Position numbers and translations under genes: made by a program. A model generated the notes under the pieces. It was not told the origin of the DNA, searched no databases, and was given only the letters and a program-made list of their open reading frames with translations. This document shows positions 1 to 7,557 of a DNA stretch of 64,000 nucleotides, piece by piece; position 1 is the first letter of the stretch; the number at the start of each line of letters is the position of its first letter. This stretch comes from Polyangiaceae bacterium (GTDB taxonomy: Bacteria; Myxococcota_A; Polyangia; Polyangiales; Polyangiaceae): positions 62,001-126,000 of the forward strand of contig JAICUB010000016.1 in NCBI GenBank assembly GCA_025936045.1, given 5' to 3'.

Positions 1-601
1 AACAGAGCTGGTTGATCGTGGTGCCGGCACGCACGGCTTTCACGACGAACGCGGGGCTCGCGTGCGCGCCGGCGACCGACACCCACACGTCCAGGATCGG
101 TGTATCGTCAGAGCCCGTAAACGTGACTGACCCCGAGATCGTGATCTCGTACCAGCCGTTTGACGGCAGTTTCAACGAATTGCCACCGCTCAAGGCGAAG
201 TTGCCGACGGAATCCCAAACGGTCGCGAGCGCGAACGTCGCCCCGTTATCCTTTTGGGCGTCGACTACGGTGAACGCGGCCGCGTAATACAGTGTGAACT
301 CGAGATTATCAGCGCGGGTCTCGAGCGCAGCGAAGCGCGGCGCCGTCGCATTCTGGGCGACGGTTTTTACGGCGTCGAGGTATTGCGAGGCGCCGACCTG
401 TTCCGGCGTGCCGTTGGGCGTGTCGCCCGCTTCAGCGAGCAGCGACTGCTGGAAACCGAAGATTTCGTTGACGAGCCCCTGCTCGAGAGGCGTCCCGCTT
501 CCGTCGCCGTCGACGATCTCGTTCTGCGCTTTGCCGAACGGGTAGTTCGGGTCGCCGATGGCGACCTGACCGGGATAAATCGTGGCTGGCGAGAGGGCCA
601 T
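1..601 (-). CDS. phage tail-fibre-like structural protein (partial, runs off the window)
   Basis: The leftward frame starts at ATG 601 and stays open to position 1, so the C-terminus is missing; about 200 residues are visible. The N-terminus contains NEIVDGDGSGTPLEQGLVNE and then a predicted helix GFQQSLLAEAG. This resembles the conserved start of phage tail-fibre and tail-appendage proteins, where a DGDGTGTP-like motif precedes a helix. The rest is rich in beta strand (for example SNGWYEITISGSVTFTG), like a receptor-binding or collar domain. The start codon overlaps the stop of the upstream 52-aa gene (TGATG), which shows translational coupling. The family assignment is a resemblance, not a proven homology. 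Confidence 0.55.
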   Translation of the reverse strand, partial: MALSPATIYPGQVAIGDPNYPFGKAQNEIVDGDGSGTPLEQGLVNEIFGFQQSLLAEAGDTPNGTPEQVGASQYLDAVKTVAQNATAPRFAALETRADNLEFTLYYAAAFTVVDAQKDNGATFALATVWDSVGNFALSGGNSLKLPSNGWYEITISGSVTFTGSDDTPILDVWVSVAGAHASPAFVVKAVRAGTTINQLC

Positions 602-759
602 CAGCGCGCCTCCGTCAGCGCCGAGACACCGCGGGCGTGCGTGGCGGGGCTTGCGACGGCGTCGCGCGCGCCACACCGGTAGGCACGAACGCGCTTCGGC
701 GGTGGGGGTCCGACGTCGTGCTCGGCAGCGACTTGAGGTTTTTGGTCTTGTTCGTTCAT
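601..759 (-). CDS. small phage protein of unknown function (52 aa)
   Basis: ATG at 759 opens a 52-codon frame that stops at 601-603 and shares bases with the start of the tail-fibre-like gene. The protein begins MNEQDQKPQVAAEHDVG and then becomes basic (PPPPKRVRAYRCGARDA). I recognise no domain. The tight TGATG junction and the shared strand with the adjacent structural genes are the only support. It could be a small tail or scaffold-related protein, or only a translational lead-in. Confidence 0.4.
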   Translation of the reverse strand: MNEQDQKPQVAAEHDVGPPPPKRVRAYRCGARDAVASPATHARGVSALTEAR

Positions 760-778
760 ATGAAAAAATCCCTTTGGT

Positions 779-1570
779 CTAGGCGGGCATCACGCGAAGA
801 ACGCCGATCGCGCCCTGCTCGACGCTGCCCGTGCTCTTGAGAGTCAAGAACTTCGCGGAGGCGATCGTGAACGACCCCGACATCGTGACGAACGTGTACT
901 CGAGCCGACGTGCGTCGCCGGCCGACTGTGGGTTCCCGTACTGGTCGTACGTGACTCGGGACCCTGAGAGTGCGAGCGCGTCGACGCCGTTGGCCTGAAG
1001 CTCGAACGATGCCGTCGCGGGGTTCGCGGCGGAGTCGACCCAAATGTTCGCGGCGAGCTCGACGCGGTAGCTGCCGGCGGGGGAGATGAACCCGCTCCCC
1101 GTAGGCTCGACGAAGATCTCGAGGAATTCGCGGAGCGGCAAGTCACCGCCGGGCGCCACGCGCTGGTGGTCAACGACCCGACGCCGAGCAGTGAGCCAGC
1201 CTGGGCTCGAAACAGCGGACGCCGCGGCGATCAAATCGGTCGCTGGTGAGGTGATCGCCGAAAGCACGGCCCCGTACGCGCGCTGATCGGCGGATGCCTG
1301 GACACCAGACGCAGACCCGCCGCCGAGCACCTGCGGGTACGGCAGCCGACCGATGGGGGCGAGGTTGACCGCGAAGGCTGCGGCGCGCTTAACGCCGCCC
1401 GCTCCGTTCGAGAGGTCGAAGGCGCTGGTGTCGAAGAGGTCGGGAATGCTCTGCAAACGTGCGGTGAGCTCCTGTCGCAAGAGCGCGTCAGCCTGAGCCC
1501 GCTGGTCGGAGGTGGGCGCATCGGCGGCGACGACGCAGAGCTGCGCAAGAAGGTCGAGCGTGGTCGTCAT
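779..1570 (-). CDS. probable phage virion protein of unknown role (263 aa)
   Basis: The start is taken as ATG 1570, where the reading begins MTTTLDLLAQL and the ATG shares bases with the stop of the upstream gene (ATGA). A purine-rich GAAAGG lies about 15 bases upstream. The C-terminal two thirds look like a mixed beta domain (SYRVELAANIWVD, FVTMSGSFTIASAKFLTL) typical of small virion, tail or baseplate proteins. No catalytic motif is visible. It lies between an 88-aa gene and the tail-fibre-like genes in one leftward chain, so a structural role is inferred from position. Confidence 0.5.
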   Translation of the reverse strand: MTTTLDLLAQLCVVAADAPTSDQRAQADALLRQELTARLQSIPDLFDTSAFDLSNGAGGVKRAAAFAVNLAPIGRLPYPQVLGGGSASGVQASADQRAYGAVLSAITSPATDLIAAASAVSSPGWLTARRRVVDHQRVAPGGDLPLREFLEIFVEPTGSGFISPAGSYRVELAANIWVDSAANPATASFELQANGVDALALSGSRVTYDQYGNPQSAGDARRLEYTFVTMSGSFTIASAKFLTLKSTGSVEQGAIGVLRVMPA

Positions 1571-1833
1571 GGAGTCTTTCGAGCCTTTCGGCGCGGCGTG
1601 CCGCGCTCGCCGTGTTTCGTTATCGCGCGCTCGAGCGCCTCCTCGGCGACACCGGCGAACCATTCCCTCGACTTTTGCTCGAAGCGCGACTCGCGCCTTG
1701 TGAGCGCGTGTTCGAGCGCGCGCAAGCCCTCGACGATCGCCGCGATGTCGACGGCATCACGCCCAGTGCGGCCCGTTCGCGAGAAGAGCAGCACGTCGCG
1801 TAAGGTGAGATCGAGAGCTGCATCATAGAGCAT
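1567..1833 (-). CDS. small phage protein (88 aa)
   Basis: The frame from ATG 1833 to 1567 gives an 88-aa, mostly helical, charged protein beginning MLYDAALDLTLRDVL and ending with a basic tail (TPRRKARKTP). It overlaps the preceding 349-aa gene by 11 bases and the following gene by an ATGA junction. No family is recognised. Its place in a tightly packed leftward run argues for a real gene. Confidence 0.45.
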   Translation of the reverse strand: MLYDAALDLTLRDVLLFSRTGRTGRDAVDIAAIVEGLRALEHALTRRESRFEQKSREWFAGVAEEALERAITKHGERGTPRRKARKTP

Positions 1834-2872
1834 TCTTTTTTCCTTTTTCCGTCTTGCTCGGGCTCGGCTCTTCCGCCGGAACGTGCGTGATCAAGCTGAG
1901 GTGAACGCGGTTCAGCATCGCCTCGAGCATGACCACCGCGCGTCGACGCGACTGTTCGTCAATTTGCGCGCGCACCGCCACGATCCGTGCGAACACCGCA
2001 GGGTCGAAGCGATCGCCCGCCCCGAGGCGCGCCACCTGCGCCCACTGCGACGTGACGAGCGCGTCGGCAACGCCGCCGATCTCCGCGCGAAGCGCTCGAA
2101 ACAAGGCTCCATGGGAGTCCGCGGCGCTGTCGTGCTCGGGAGCAGGTTCTTGGACGGCTGGCGGGTTGTCGCCAGTTCTGCACGCGTTGACCGCGGCCAT
2201 CGCTCGATGTTTTGCGTCGCGGAGGTGCGCGCCGATCTCCGCCGCAATGATGAGCTTGCGATCCTCGAGAGTGCTTGCCACGGTGATTTTTGCTGCCGCC
2301 GACCGGGGGGCGTCCGCGAGCAGCCGGCAGTGGAGGCCGCCGAGGTATCCGATGACGTGTTGCCGGACGAACTCGCGCGAGATGAGGCGACCAGCGTCGC
2401 GCTCGTTCCGTGATTCGAGTCGATGAGTCTCCGCGTTCAGCTTCCGTGCTTCGAGCCAGTCCGTGAATCCCTGCGCGGACCCGAAGCGGTCGGTGATGTC
2501 GCCGAGGCGCCAATCGAGGAACGACCTGAGTGACTGGGGTAAGTCTGCGTCGTCGGTACCGACCGTGCTCACCTCGGCTCGGCGCCGCGTGCGTGCGGGA
2601 GGCGCGGGAGCCGACGGCTCCGTGATTGCCGGCGCCACCCGAGGCTCTGAAGCGACGCCAGCGTCGAAGAGAGAGCCCGGATCGAGGTGCCAGACCTCGC
2701 GGGCAAAGCGCTGGAGGACCGGGTGAGCGACGTCGACGCGTCCCTGCGGGAGGGCGCACGCAAGCAGGGGGCCGCCCATGAGCCCGGTGATCGTCGAGCG
2801 TGCCTTGCCGGCGCGGCGCGCGAGCTCCGCGCGAGTGATCGGGTGCGCTCGGTGGTCGGATGCTGAGGGCAT
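1823..2872 (-). CDS. HTH-containing phage protein, possibly terminase small subunit-like
   Basis: This 349-aa protein starts at ATG 2872. Residues about 12-45 look like a winged-helix or Nu1-type DNA-recognition segment (ITRAELARRAGKARSTITGL), followed by a Pro-rich linker. A long helical region (about 110-330) includes SREFVRQHVIGYLGGLHCRL. A DNA-binding N-terminus on a helical body is the layout of phage terminase small subunits and related packaging or regulatory proteins, but no large terminase is visible in the window to confirm it. The gene begins about 120 bases beyond a minus-strand terminator, so it is likely the first gene of its own transcript. Confidence 0.4.
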   Translation of the reverse strand: MPSASDHRAHPITRAELARRAGKARSTITGLMGGPLLACALPQGRVDVAHPVLQRFAREVWHLDPGSLFDAGVASEPRVAPAITEPSAPAPPARTRRRAEVSTVGTDDADLPQSLRSFLDWRLGDITDRFGSAQGFTDWLEARKLNAETHRLESRNERDAGRLISREFVRQHVIGYLGGLHCRLLADAPRSAAAKITVASTLEDRKLIIAAEIGAHLRDAKHRAMAAVNACRTGDNPPAVQEPAPEHDSAADSHGALFRALRAEIGGVADALVTSQWAQVARLGAGDRFDPAVFARIVAVRAQIDEQSRRRAVVMLEAMLNRVHLSLITHVPAEEPSPSKTEKGKKNAL

Positions 2873-2990
2873 GAATGGTCATGGTTCGGGACAAGAGGGC
2901 CGCGCACCGTCGGAGCGCGGGCGGCGTCACCGGTGCGGCGAGCTCAATTGCGATGCGCGCGTCGGTGAACCCCGCCGAGCGGCGACCGAA

Positions 2991-3014
2991 CAAAAGCGTT
3001 CGGTTGCCGAACGC
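2991..3014 (-). terminator. Rho-independent terminator of the upstream head-gene run
   Basis: On the minus strand the perfect stem GCGTTCGG / CCGAACGC (3014-3007 and 3003-2996, three-base loop) is followed at once by TTTT. It sits about 150 bases after the stop of the 96-aa gene at 3167 and before the gene starting at 2872, in the only sizeable gap of this part of the element (2873-3166). I see no other feature in that gap. Confidence 0.55.
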
Positions 3015-3166
3015 GACCGAAGAGCGGACTAATTTCTCTCGGGGCGCGGTTGCCAATGCGAACCGCCACGCCCGCGGGGGGCCTTGGGAGGACCCGAACA
3101 AATTCAATAGGTTATGCGACAGGCAATCTGCACAACGTAGTAGGAACCGGCCGAGCGACCGCGCGA

Positions 3167-3457
3167 CTAGCTCGCCACCGACTCTGACTCGAGGACGACA
3201 CCGCGGAAGACGAGAGTCTCGAGCTGCCGCCACGGCGACCGATCGCCCACGACCCGGAAGTCTCCGAGGCGTACCTCGTCGCCCGGAGCGAGCACCCGAC
3301 CGTCGAACGTAGTCAGCTGTTGGCGCGGTGCGATCGCGAAGCGATAGGGCTGGGCCGAGCGCGCGCGCGACACCTCGGCCTCGTACTCGTGGCGGCTGGC
3401 GTCGTCACCAAAGGTGCCGGGCGTTTGCGTGCGCATGTTTACGACGCGCATTTTCAT
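3167..3457 (-). CDS. small phage head-region protein (96 aa)
   Basis: ATG 3457 overlaps the stop of the upstream coiled-coil gene (ATGA). The protein has a strand-rich second half with repeated short beta segments (YRFAIAPRQQLTTFDG, GDEVRLGDFRVVG). This fits small head-completion or head-tail connector proteins, but no diagnostic motif is seen. It is the last gene before the terminator at 2991-3014. Confidence 0.45.
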   Translation of the reverse strand: MKMRVVNMRTQTPGTFGDDASRHEYEAEVSRARSAQPYRFAIAPRQQLTTFDGRVLAPGDEVRLGDFRVVGDRSPWRQLETLVFRGVVLESESVAS

Positions 3458-4101
3458 TTTCTGTTCTCGGGGGCGGGTGCGGCCAGCTGGCGGAGCGGAT
3501 GGAGCGGATCACGTGGGTGATAGTTCGGGGCGCCCTCTGCCAACTCGTAAAGCCAGCGTGAGCGCGGGCTCTCGCCAGGCAGGCCACGTGCGCAGACGCG
3601 TAGGATCTGCCCCACCCGGTAGTGCGACGGCATGATCTCGTTCATGCTGGGGTCGAAGTGACGGGGGTGGCCGAGCGCGCGGCTGATCGAGCTGACTTTC
3701 GCGCGCTTGAGCGCGACGCCTTGATTGTGCGCGAGTCGTCTTTCGCGCACGGCGACGACGCGCTCGAACGCCGCGGCCTCCTCGGCGATGAGCGCCTCGG
3801 CGAGACGCTCGTCCTCGCCGTCGAGCTCTGCCTCGAGGGTGTCTAATTGCTGCTCGAGGGCGGCTCGCTCCTCGGCCTCTCGCTTGGACTTCGCGTGGCC
3901 GAACAGGTGCTGCGCTCGCGACAGGTGTCTCGCTGCTCCCTTTTCGGCGGCGAGGGCAGCGTCGAGCGCGCTCTCGTCGCCGCTCTCGAAGAATGCCGTT
4001 TCTGCCGCCTTGACGGCGGCGGTGGCCGTGTCGTGCGCGCGACTGGCTGCGTCAAGTTGCTCCCATGCTTCTTCGAGCGTCGGCGCTTGCTGCTGTGTCA
4101 T
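3454..4101 (-). CDS. phage protein with central coiled coil (215 aa)
   Basis: The start is ATG 4101, in ATGA overlap with the stop of the S49 protease gene. Residues about 10-135 are Ala/Glu-rich and strongly helical (LEEAWEQLDAASRAHDTATA, EAEERAALEQQLDTLEAELD). A C-terminal domain carries short hydrophobic strands (HYRVGQILRVCA). A coiled-coil protein directly after a capsid protease is often a scaffold or assembly protein; that role is inferred from order only. Confidence 0.45.
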   Translation of the reverse strand: MTQQQAPTLEEAWEQLDAASRAHDTATAAVKAAETAFFESGDESALDAALAAEKGAARHLSRAQHLFGHAKSKREAEERAALEQQLDTLEAELDGEDERLAEALIAEEAAAFERVVAVRERRLAHNQGVALKRAKVSSISRALGHPRHFDPSMNEIMPSHYRVGQILRVCARGLPGESPRSRWLYELAEGAPNYHPRDPLHPLRQLAAPAPENRK

Positions 4102-4970
4102 TTGCGGGCCCCCATTCGGCGGGCTTCGGCGGCGAAGCGACGAGCGATTGCGGCCCTGGGCGGCAGCCAGCCGGCGGCGATTTGAGCGGGTGGTGACGAC
4201 GCGACGGCGCTCGACGGTCCCGGGCCAGCGCCGCTGGCCGATCCGATGGCGTCGATCATGCCAGCACGACGGGCGGCGGCTGCGAGCACGACCCCGCCTC
4301 GCCCGAAGTTCGCGTTCACGTTCGTCGCCGTGGTCCGTCGCCCCTTGGTGATCGCGCCGACGAAGAGATCGTGGATGGCGTCGAGCTCGGCGCGGACAGT
4401 TGCCTGCCCGTCGTCGGTGCGAACGTTGGGGCGCTTGCCCGGCGCCTCCGTGCTCGCGATGTCGACAACGTTCGGGTCGACGTAGATGCTCATCGCGACA
4501 CCGATGCTCCCGAACTCCGACGCCGACGTGACCGCCGTGATTTTGCCGGCGGTTGCTGCGATCGCGTACGCCGCCGAGCACGCCATATCGGCCTGCACGG
4601 TGATTGGTTTTGTCGTTGCTTCGATCGATTGAAGGCAGGCGAAAAGACCTGCGACCGTGCCGCCCGGCGAGTCGACGTCCAGCACGATGCGCGACACGGA
4701 AGGGTCAGCGTCGGCTGCGGCGAGCGCATCGCTGATCTCCGCGTAGGTCGTATTTACGGCGCCGAGAAGCATCGCGAGGAAGCTCGGAGATTTTGTCAGC
4801 AATCCGCCGACGCTGATCCGAGCTACGTCGCCACCGGTGGTCAGCACGCCTCCGCGCCGGGTTGCGGCATCGACCATGAATTTCGCGCGGCGCTCGGCGT
4901 CGAAGGCAATCGGTGATTTGAGCGCGTGTCGGAGCTCGGCGGCGACGTCTTGCGAGAGTAGCAATTTCAT
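4098..4970 (-). CDS. phage prohead maturation protease, S49 (SppA/protease C) family
   Basis: This 290-aa serine protease belongs to the ClpP/crotonase-fold S49 family that processes capsid proteins during head assembly. The motifs are in order: ISVGGLLTKSPS near residue 50, IVLDVDSPGGTVAG around 95-108, the catalytic-serine segment ACSAAYAIAATAGKI around 130-145, and SEFGSIGVAMSIY around 150-165, which matches the GSIGV signature after the catalytic centre. It heads a chain of small head genes joined by 4-base overlaps. It is the clearest virion-morphogenesis marker in the element. Confidence 0.85.
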   Translation of the reverse strand: MKLLLSQDVAAELRHALKSPIAFDAERRAKFMVDAATRRGGVLTTGGDVARISVGGLLTKSPSFLAMLLGAVNTTYAEISDALAAADADPSVSRIVLDVDSPGGTVAGLFACLQSIEATTKPITVQADMACSAAYAIAATAGKITAVTSASEFGSIGVAMSIYVDPNVVDIASTEAPGKRPNVRTDDGQATVRAELDAIHDLFVGAITKGRRTTATNVNANFGRGGVVLAAAARRAGMIDAIGSASGAGPGPSSAVASSPPAQIAAGWLPPRAAIARRFAAEARRMGARK

Positions 4971-5287
4971 GCGTATTTGGTTTCCTGGGGGGAGTAGCGC
5001 CGAAGGGCGCGAGAAAGGTAGACGGTGGCGAGGATGCGAGCTGCGCCGGCCATTTCGGGGTCGATGAACGGCTGGGGCTCGGCGCCAGCGGGCGCGACCG
5101 CGATCGTAACGACGTGGCGCGGCGCCGGCGCTTGCTCGAGCGCGTCTGCGAGCTCGCGGAGCGCGAGCGCGACACGATGTGTGTTCATCATTTTTTCTCG
5201 GTGGGAAGTGGCGCGGGCGAAGTACGACCTCGCCTCGGCGGGGAGCTCAACCGGGTAGAAACCAGCGTGCCCAACGCACGCCACCAA
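4967..5287 (-). CDS. small phage protein upstream of the protease (106 aa or shorter)
   Basis: The stop overlaps the protease start (ATGA). The start is uncertain. A TTG at 5287 gives 106 aa with good third-position GC, while ATG 5191 or 5188 gives about 73 aa beginning MNTHRVALALRELADALE, preceded by a weak GAGAAAA. The LALRELADALE helix is a frequent motif in short phage and plasmid proteins. The C-terminus (PEMAGAARILATVYLSRAL) is also helical. No function is recognised. Confidence 0.45.
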   Translation of the reverse strand: MVACVGHAGFYPVELPAEARSYFARATSHREKMMNTHRVALALRELADALEQAPAPRHVVTIAVAPAGAEPQPFIDPEMAGAARILATVYLSRALRRYSPQETKYA

Positions 5288-5345
5288 GGACCCCGGGCTC
5301 TCCTCGCCGTTCCATCCGGGCTCGAGCCCCGGCCGCGCCGTGGAT

Positions 5346-5708
5346 CTATTCGTCGGCTGCGAGCTGCCGAGCGCGGTGCTCGCGTGCCGCCAACGCCGTC
5401 AAGCGCTCGGCGCGCTGTTGAGCCTCGGCGCCGGTGATGCCGCGCCGATCACGAACCTCTGCCGACAGCTCCGCGACGACCGTCGCGACGTGGTGCTGAA
5501 CCTGCCGCGGCAGCGATCGTGCGATGCCGTCGGGGTCCGCGCCGACGAAGCGGCGAGGCCGTCGGTCCGGCACGTAGACGCCGGTCGCGACGAGCTCGGA
5601 GCAACGCTCGCGGCGTGCCCGTCGGCGTGCTGAGCGCGATGGCCGCACGTCCGCCTCGGCGGGGGCCGGGGCGTGAGCCGCTCGGCGGGTATGTGCGGCG
5701 GTGGTCAT
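5346..5708 (-). CDS. small basic phage protein (120 aa)
   Basis: ATG 5708 overlaps the stop of the preceding 70-aa gene (ATGA). The N-terminal half is Arg/Ala-rich and probably disordered. The middle (SELVATGVYVPDRRPRRFV) and the C-terminal helix (GAEAQQRAERLTALAAREH) look folded. No family is recognised. Position suggests an early head or packaging gene. Confidence 0.4.
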   Translation of the reverse strand: MTTAAHTRRAAHAPAPAEADVRPSRSARRRARRERCSELVATGVYVPDRRPRRFVGADPDGIARSLPRQVQHHVATVVAELSAEVRDRRGITGAEAQQRAERLTALAAREHRARQLAADE

Positions 5709-5917
5709 CCGGCCACACCGCGGCGGGCGGCGAACTCTCGGACCAAGGCGGCCGTGCCGCGAGACGCCGCGCCCTGCGCGACGATGCTCAGGAGCGCTGC
5801 GCGCCCGAGCCCGGACATGCGCACTACCTCGGCGATGCCGCGATCGCGGATGAGCTCGGCGAGCGCCTCTCGGTGCTCGGGAGGGATTTCGGCGAGTCCG
5901 TTTCGGGAGTGCGACAT
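5705..5917 (-). CDS. small HTH-like protein, first gene of the head run (70 aa)
   Basis: ATG 5917 is chosen because GAGG lies 8-9 bases upstream. The protein (MSHSRNGLAEIPPEHREALA at its start) contains a compact helical unit, DRGIAEVVRMSGLGRAALLS, that reads like a helix-turn-helix. It is the first gene of the leftward series 5917-3167 and lies 39 bases from the dyad at 5956-5983. It may therefore be an autoregulator or an initiation-type DNA-binding protein. Confidence 0.5.
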   Translation of the reverse strand: MSHSRNGLAEIPPEHREALAELIRDRGIAEVVRMSGLGRAALLSIVAQGAASRGTAALVREFAARRGVAG

Positions 5918-5939
5918 TTGAAACCTCACTCATAAAGCG

Positions 5940-6386
5940 TCACGAGCACGGCCTCCGTGTGACGGAGGTGGGGGTGTCACACGCCTTGATGCGCCCGGCC
6001 CGGAGTGCCCCAGCGGCCGCGGCCCGAGAAAGCGGGCGAACCGCGCGCGCCACCACGGGCTCGTGGCGGGGGGCGGCGACGACGAGCGCGGCGCCCCGTG
6101 GCGGCGTAGTCGGCGAGGGCCGCGGGCGCCCCGGTCGTGACGCCGATGGGCTGAAGCGGTCGGCGGCCGGCCAGTCGCCCAGCGTGCCGCACTCCACCTC
6201 AGTGCGTGAGTGTGCCGCTCGACGAACGAGGCGACGAGATCGAGCTTCGTGACCGTCGGCTGCGTTCCGCGAGCGTACGCGGGGGCAGCCGGCTTCTTCG
6301 AGCAGGGCGACAGCGCCGCGTCCCGATTCTCGGCTGACTCTCGGCTGACTCTCGGCCGTAGCCGGGAATCGATTCTCGGCTGGCAC
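5940..6386 (-). CDS. doubtful reading frame in the repeat-rich gap
   Basis: A leftward frame from GTG 6386 could give 148 aa, but its N-terminal third is only the translation of the iteron-like repeats. Coding-like codon use appears in patches and shifts between frames: VTKLDLVASFVERH is good in one frame, GTLGDWPAADRF in another. This looks like a decayed gene or non-coding DNA. It is listed because the stretch 5930-6462 otherwise holds only the dyad and the repeats. Confidence 0.15.
   Translation of the reverse strand: MPAENRFPATAESQPRVSRESGRGAVALLEEAGCPRVRSRNAADGHEARSRRLVRRAAHSRTEVECGTLGDWPAADRFSPSASRPGRPRPSPTTPPRGAALVVAAPRHEPVVARAVRPLSRAAAAGALRAGRIKACDTPTSVTRRPCS
5956..5983. promoter_or_regulatory. 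28-bp dyad (CGTGTGAC-N12-GTCACACG), copy 1
   Basis: A perfect 8-bp inverted repeat with a 12-base spacer lies 39 bases upstream of the head-gene run starting at 5917. The same arms, the same spacer length and a related C-rich spacer recur at 9694-9721. Sequence to the left of both copies (AGCGTCA followed by GAG and AC) is also partly conserved. A shared operator for a phage regulator is the simplest reading. Confidence 0.6.
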
Positions 6387-6450
6387 GCCCCCCCTTTAGG
6401 GGGCGAGCCGTGAATCGAACGGCCGAGAGCCGCGATACTCGGCTGGCACG
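6328..6450. repeat. iteron-like repeat cluster, candidate replication origin
   Basis: There are six copies of the core CTCGGC. Two are perfect tandem 11-mers TCTCGGCTGAC (6328-6338, 6339-6349) with a diverged third (6350-6360). One lies at 6374-6380, one is inverted (6422-6428) and one is at 6438-6443. The 13-mer CTCGGCTGGCACG occurs at 6375-6387 and 6438-6450. The cluster lies just beyond the stop of a RepA-type ATPase gene, the usual place for Rep-binding iterons. Confidence 0.5.
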
Positions 6451-6462
6451 TCTGGCCGCGAA

Positions 6463-7557
6463 TCAACCCACCCATCGGTGCCTCAGATCCTTGGTGGAGC
6501 CTTCGCGAACGACGTGACCGTCCGCTACGAGTAGCGCGAGAGCACCGCGTACTGGGTGAGCTCCGCGCCCGAGCTTGCCGGCGATGGTGTCGGCCCCGCC
6601 CTGCTCGGGCTCTCGCTCGAAGAGCGACCGAAGCTCGGCCTTGACGCGCTCGGTCGCGGCCAGTCGTCGATCGCGGGCCTGCTCCTCCGAGCGGTCTTCC
6701 CGAGAGGGGGCACCGCTGGCGCTGACGAGTAGGCCAGCCCTCGGGTTTGCCCCGTCGGGGATGTCCGTGATCGTGATCTCGAAGTCGTCGGTCAGGATGC
6801 CGCTCGCCCGGGCCTTCTCGTGTGTGATCCTGGTCGGCTGGCCCTTCTCCGCCTCGAACACGAGCACCGATCCACAAGCGTCGAAAAGAGCTCCAGACCC
6901 GCGGATGGCCATCTTCGCGCCGCCTTGCTGAGTCGCGTTCGGTTTGCGCGCGTGATGAATGACCACGAACGCCGCGCCGGTCCGCTCGCTGATGCGAGAG
7001 AGCATGTCGAGCACCCGCCGCACCTCGGATGAATTTTCGTCGAGGGAGGGAGCGGCAGCCTTCAGCGAATCGACGATGACGAGCTGATAGCCCGTCACGA
7101 GCCGCTCGATCTCGGACTCCGCCGCCGGCTGGTCGAGATACCGAGACGGCATCGTGACGAGCGAGAGCCGGTCGCCGAGGTCCTCGGGACCGAGCATCAT
7201 CGGGAACGCGAGGCGCTGGTAGCGCTCCCGAGTCAGCCTCGAGCCCTGCTCGTAGTCGAGGTGTAGAACGCGCCCAGGCGTCGCCGCGAATTGCCCCCAC
7301 ACTCTCGCCGACGGGTCGCCGCTCGCAATCGTCAGAGCCGCAGATTGGGCCGCCGCGGTCTTGCCGGAGTAGCCGTAGCCTGCCCACATGGCAGGCGCGC
7401 CCGGGCAGAGATCGATCCCTTGGATGATGTACTGGATCGGCTCGAGCGCGGCGAAGATGGCCGCGGCGTCGAGCCGCGGGAACGGATCGGGAGGGGCCTT
7501 TACTTCGGCAGGTTCCGCAAACGCCGGGGGCGCGTGCTGCTTCGCAGCTGTGGTCAA
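6463..7557 (-). CDS. RepA-like AAA ATPase / replicative helicase (AAA_25 type)
   Basis: This 364-aa RecA-fold ATPase has Walker A GYGYSGKTAAAQ at about residues 60-72, Walker B LVIVDSLKAA at about 157-166 and a downstream FVVIHHARKP strand. It matches the hexameric RepA/RSF1010-type helicases carried by phages and plasmids. The C-terminal part (TIAGKLGRGAHPVRGALALL) resembles a winged-helix replication domain. ATG 7557 overlaps the primase stop by ATGA, so primase and helicase are co-translated. Its expected role is loading or unwinding at an origin, probably the repeat cluster just downstream. Confidence 0.8.
   Translation of the reverse strand: MTTAAKQHAPPAFAEPAEVKAPPDPFPRLDAAAIFAALEPIQYIIQGIDLCPGAPAMWAGYGYSGKTAAAQSAALTIASGDPSARVWGQFAATPGRVLHLDYEQGSRLTRERYQRLAFPMMLGPEDLGDRLSLVTMPSRYLDQPAAESEIERLVTGYQLVIVDSLKAAAPSLDENSSEVRRVLDMLSRISERTGAAFVVIHHARKPNATQQGGAKMAIRGSGALFDACGSVLVFEAEKGQPTRITHEKARASGILTDDFEITITDIPDGANPRAGLLVSASGAPSREDRSEEQARDRRLAATERVKAELRSLFEREPEQGGADTIAGKLGRGAHPVRGALALLVADGHVVREGSTKDLRHRWVG

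Noticed and set aside
1883..2413. 176-codon rightward frame in the phage head region
   Set aside because: It is antisense to the 349-aa HTH protein, which has better codon third positions and fits the leftward gene chain.
6328..6450. CRISPR array
   Set aside because: The repeats are short (7-13 bp), irregularly spaced and partly inverted, with no spacer-sized units or cas genes. Iterons fit better.
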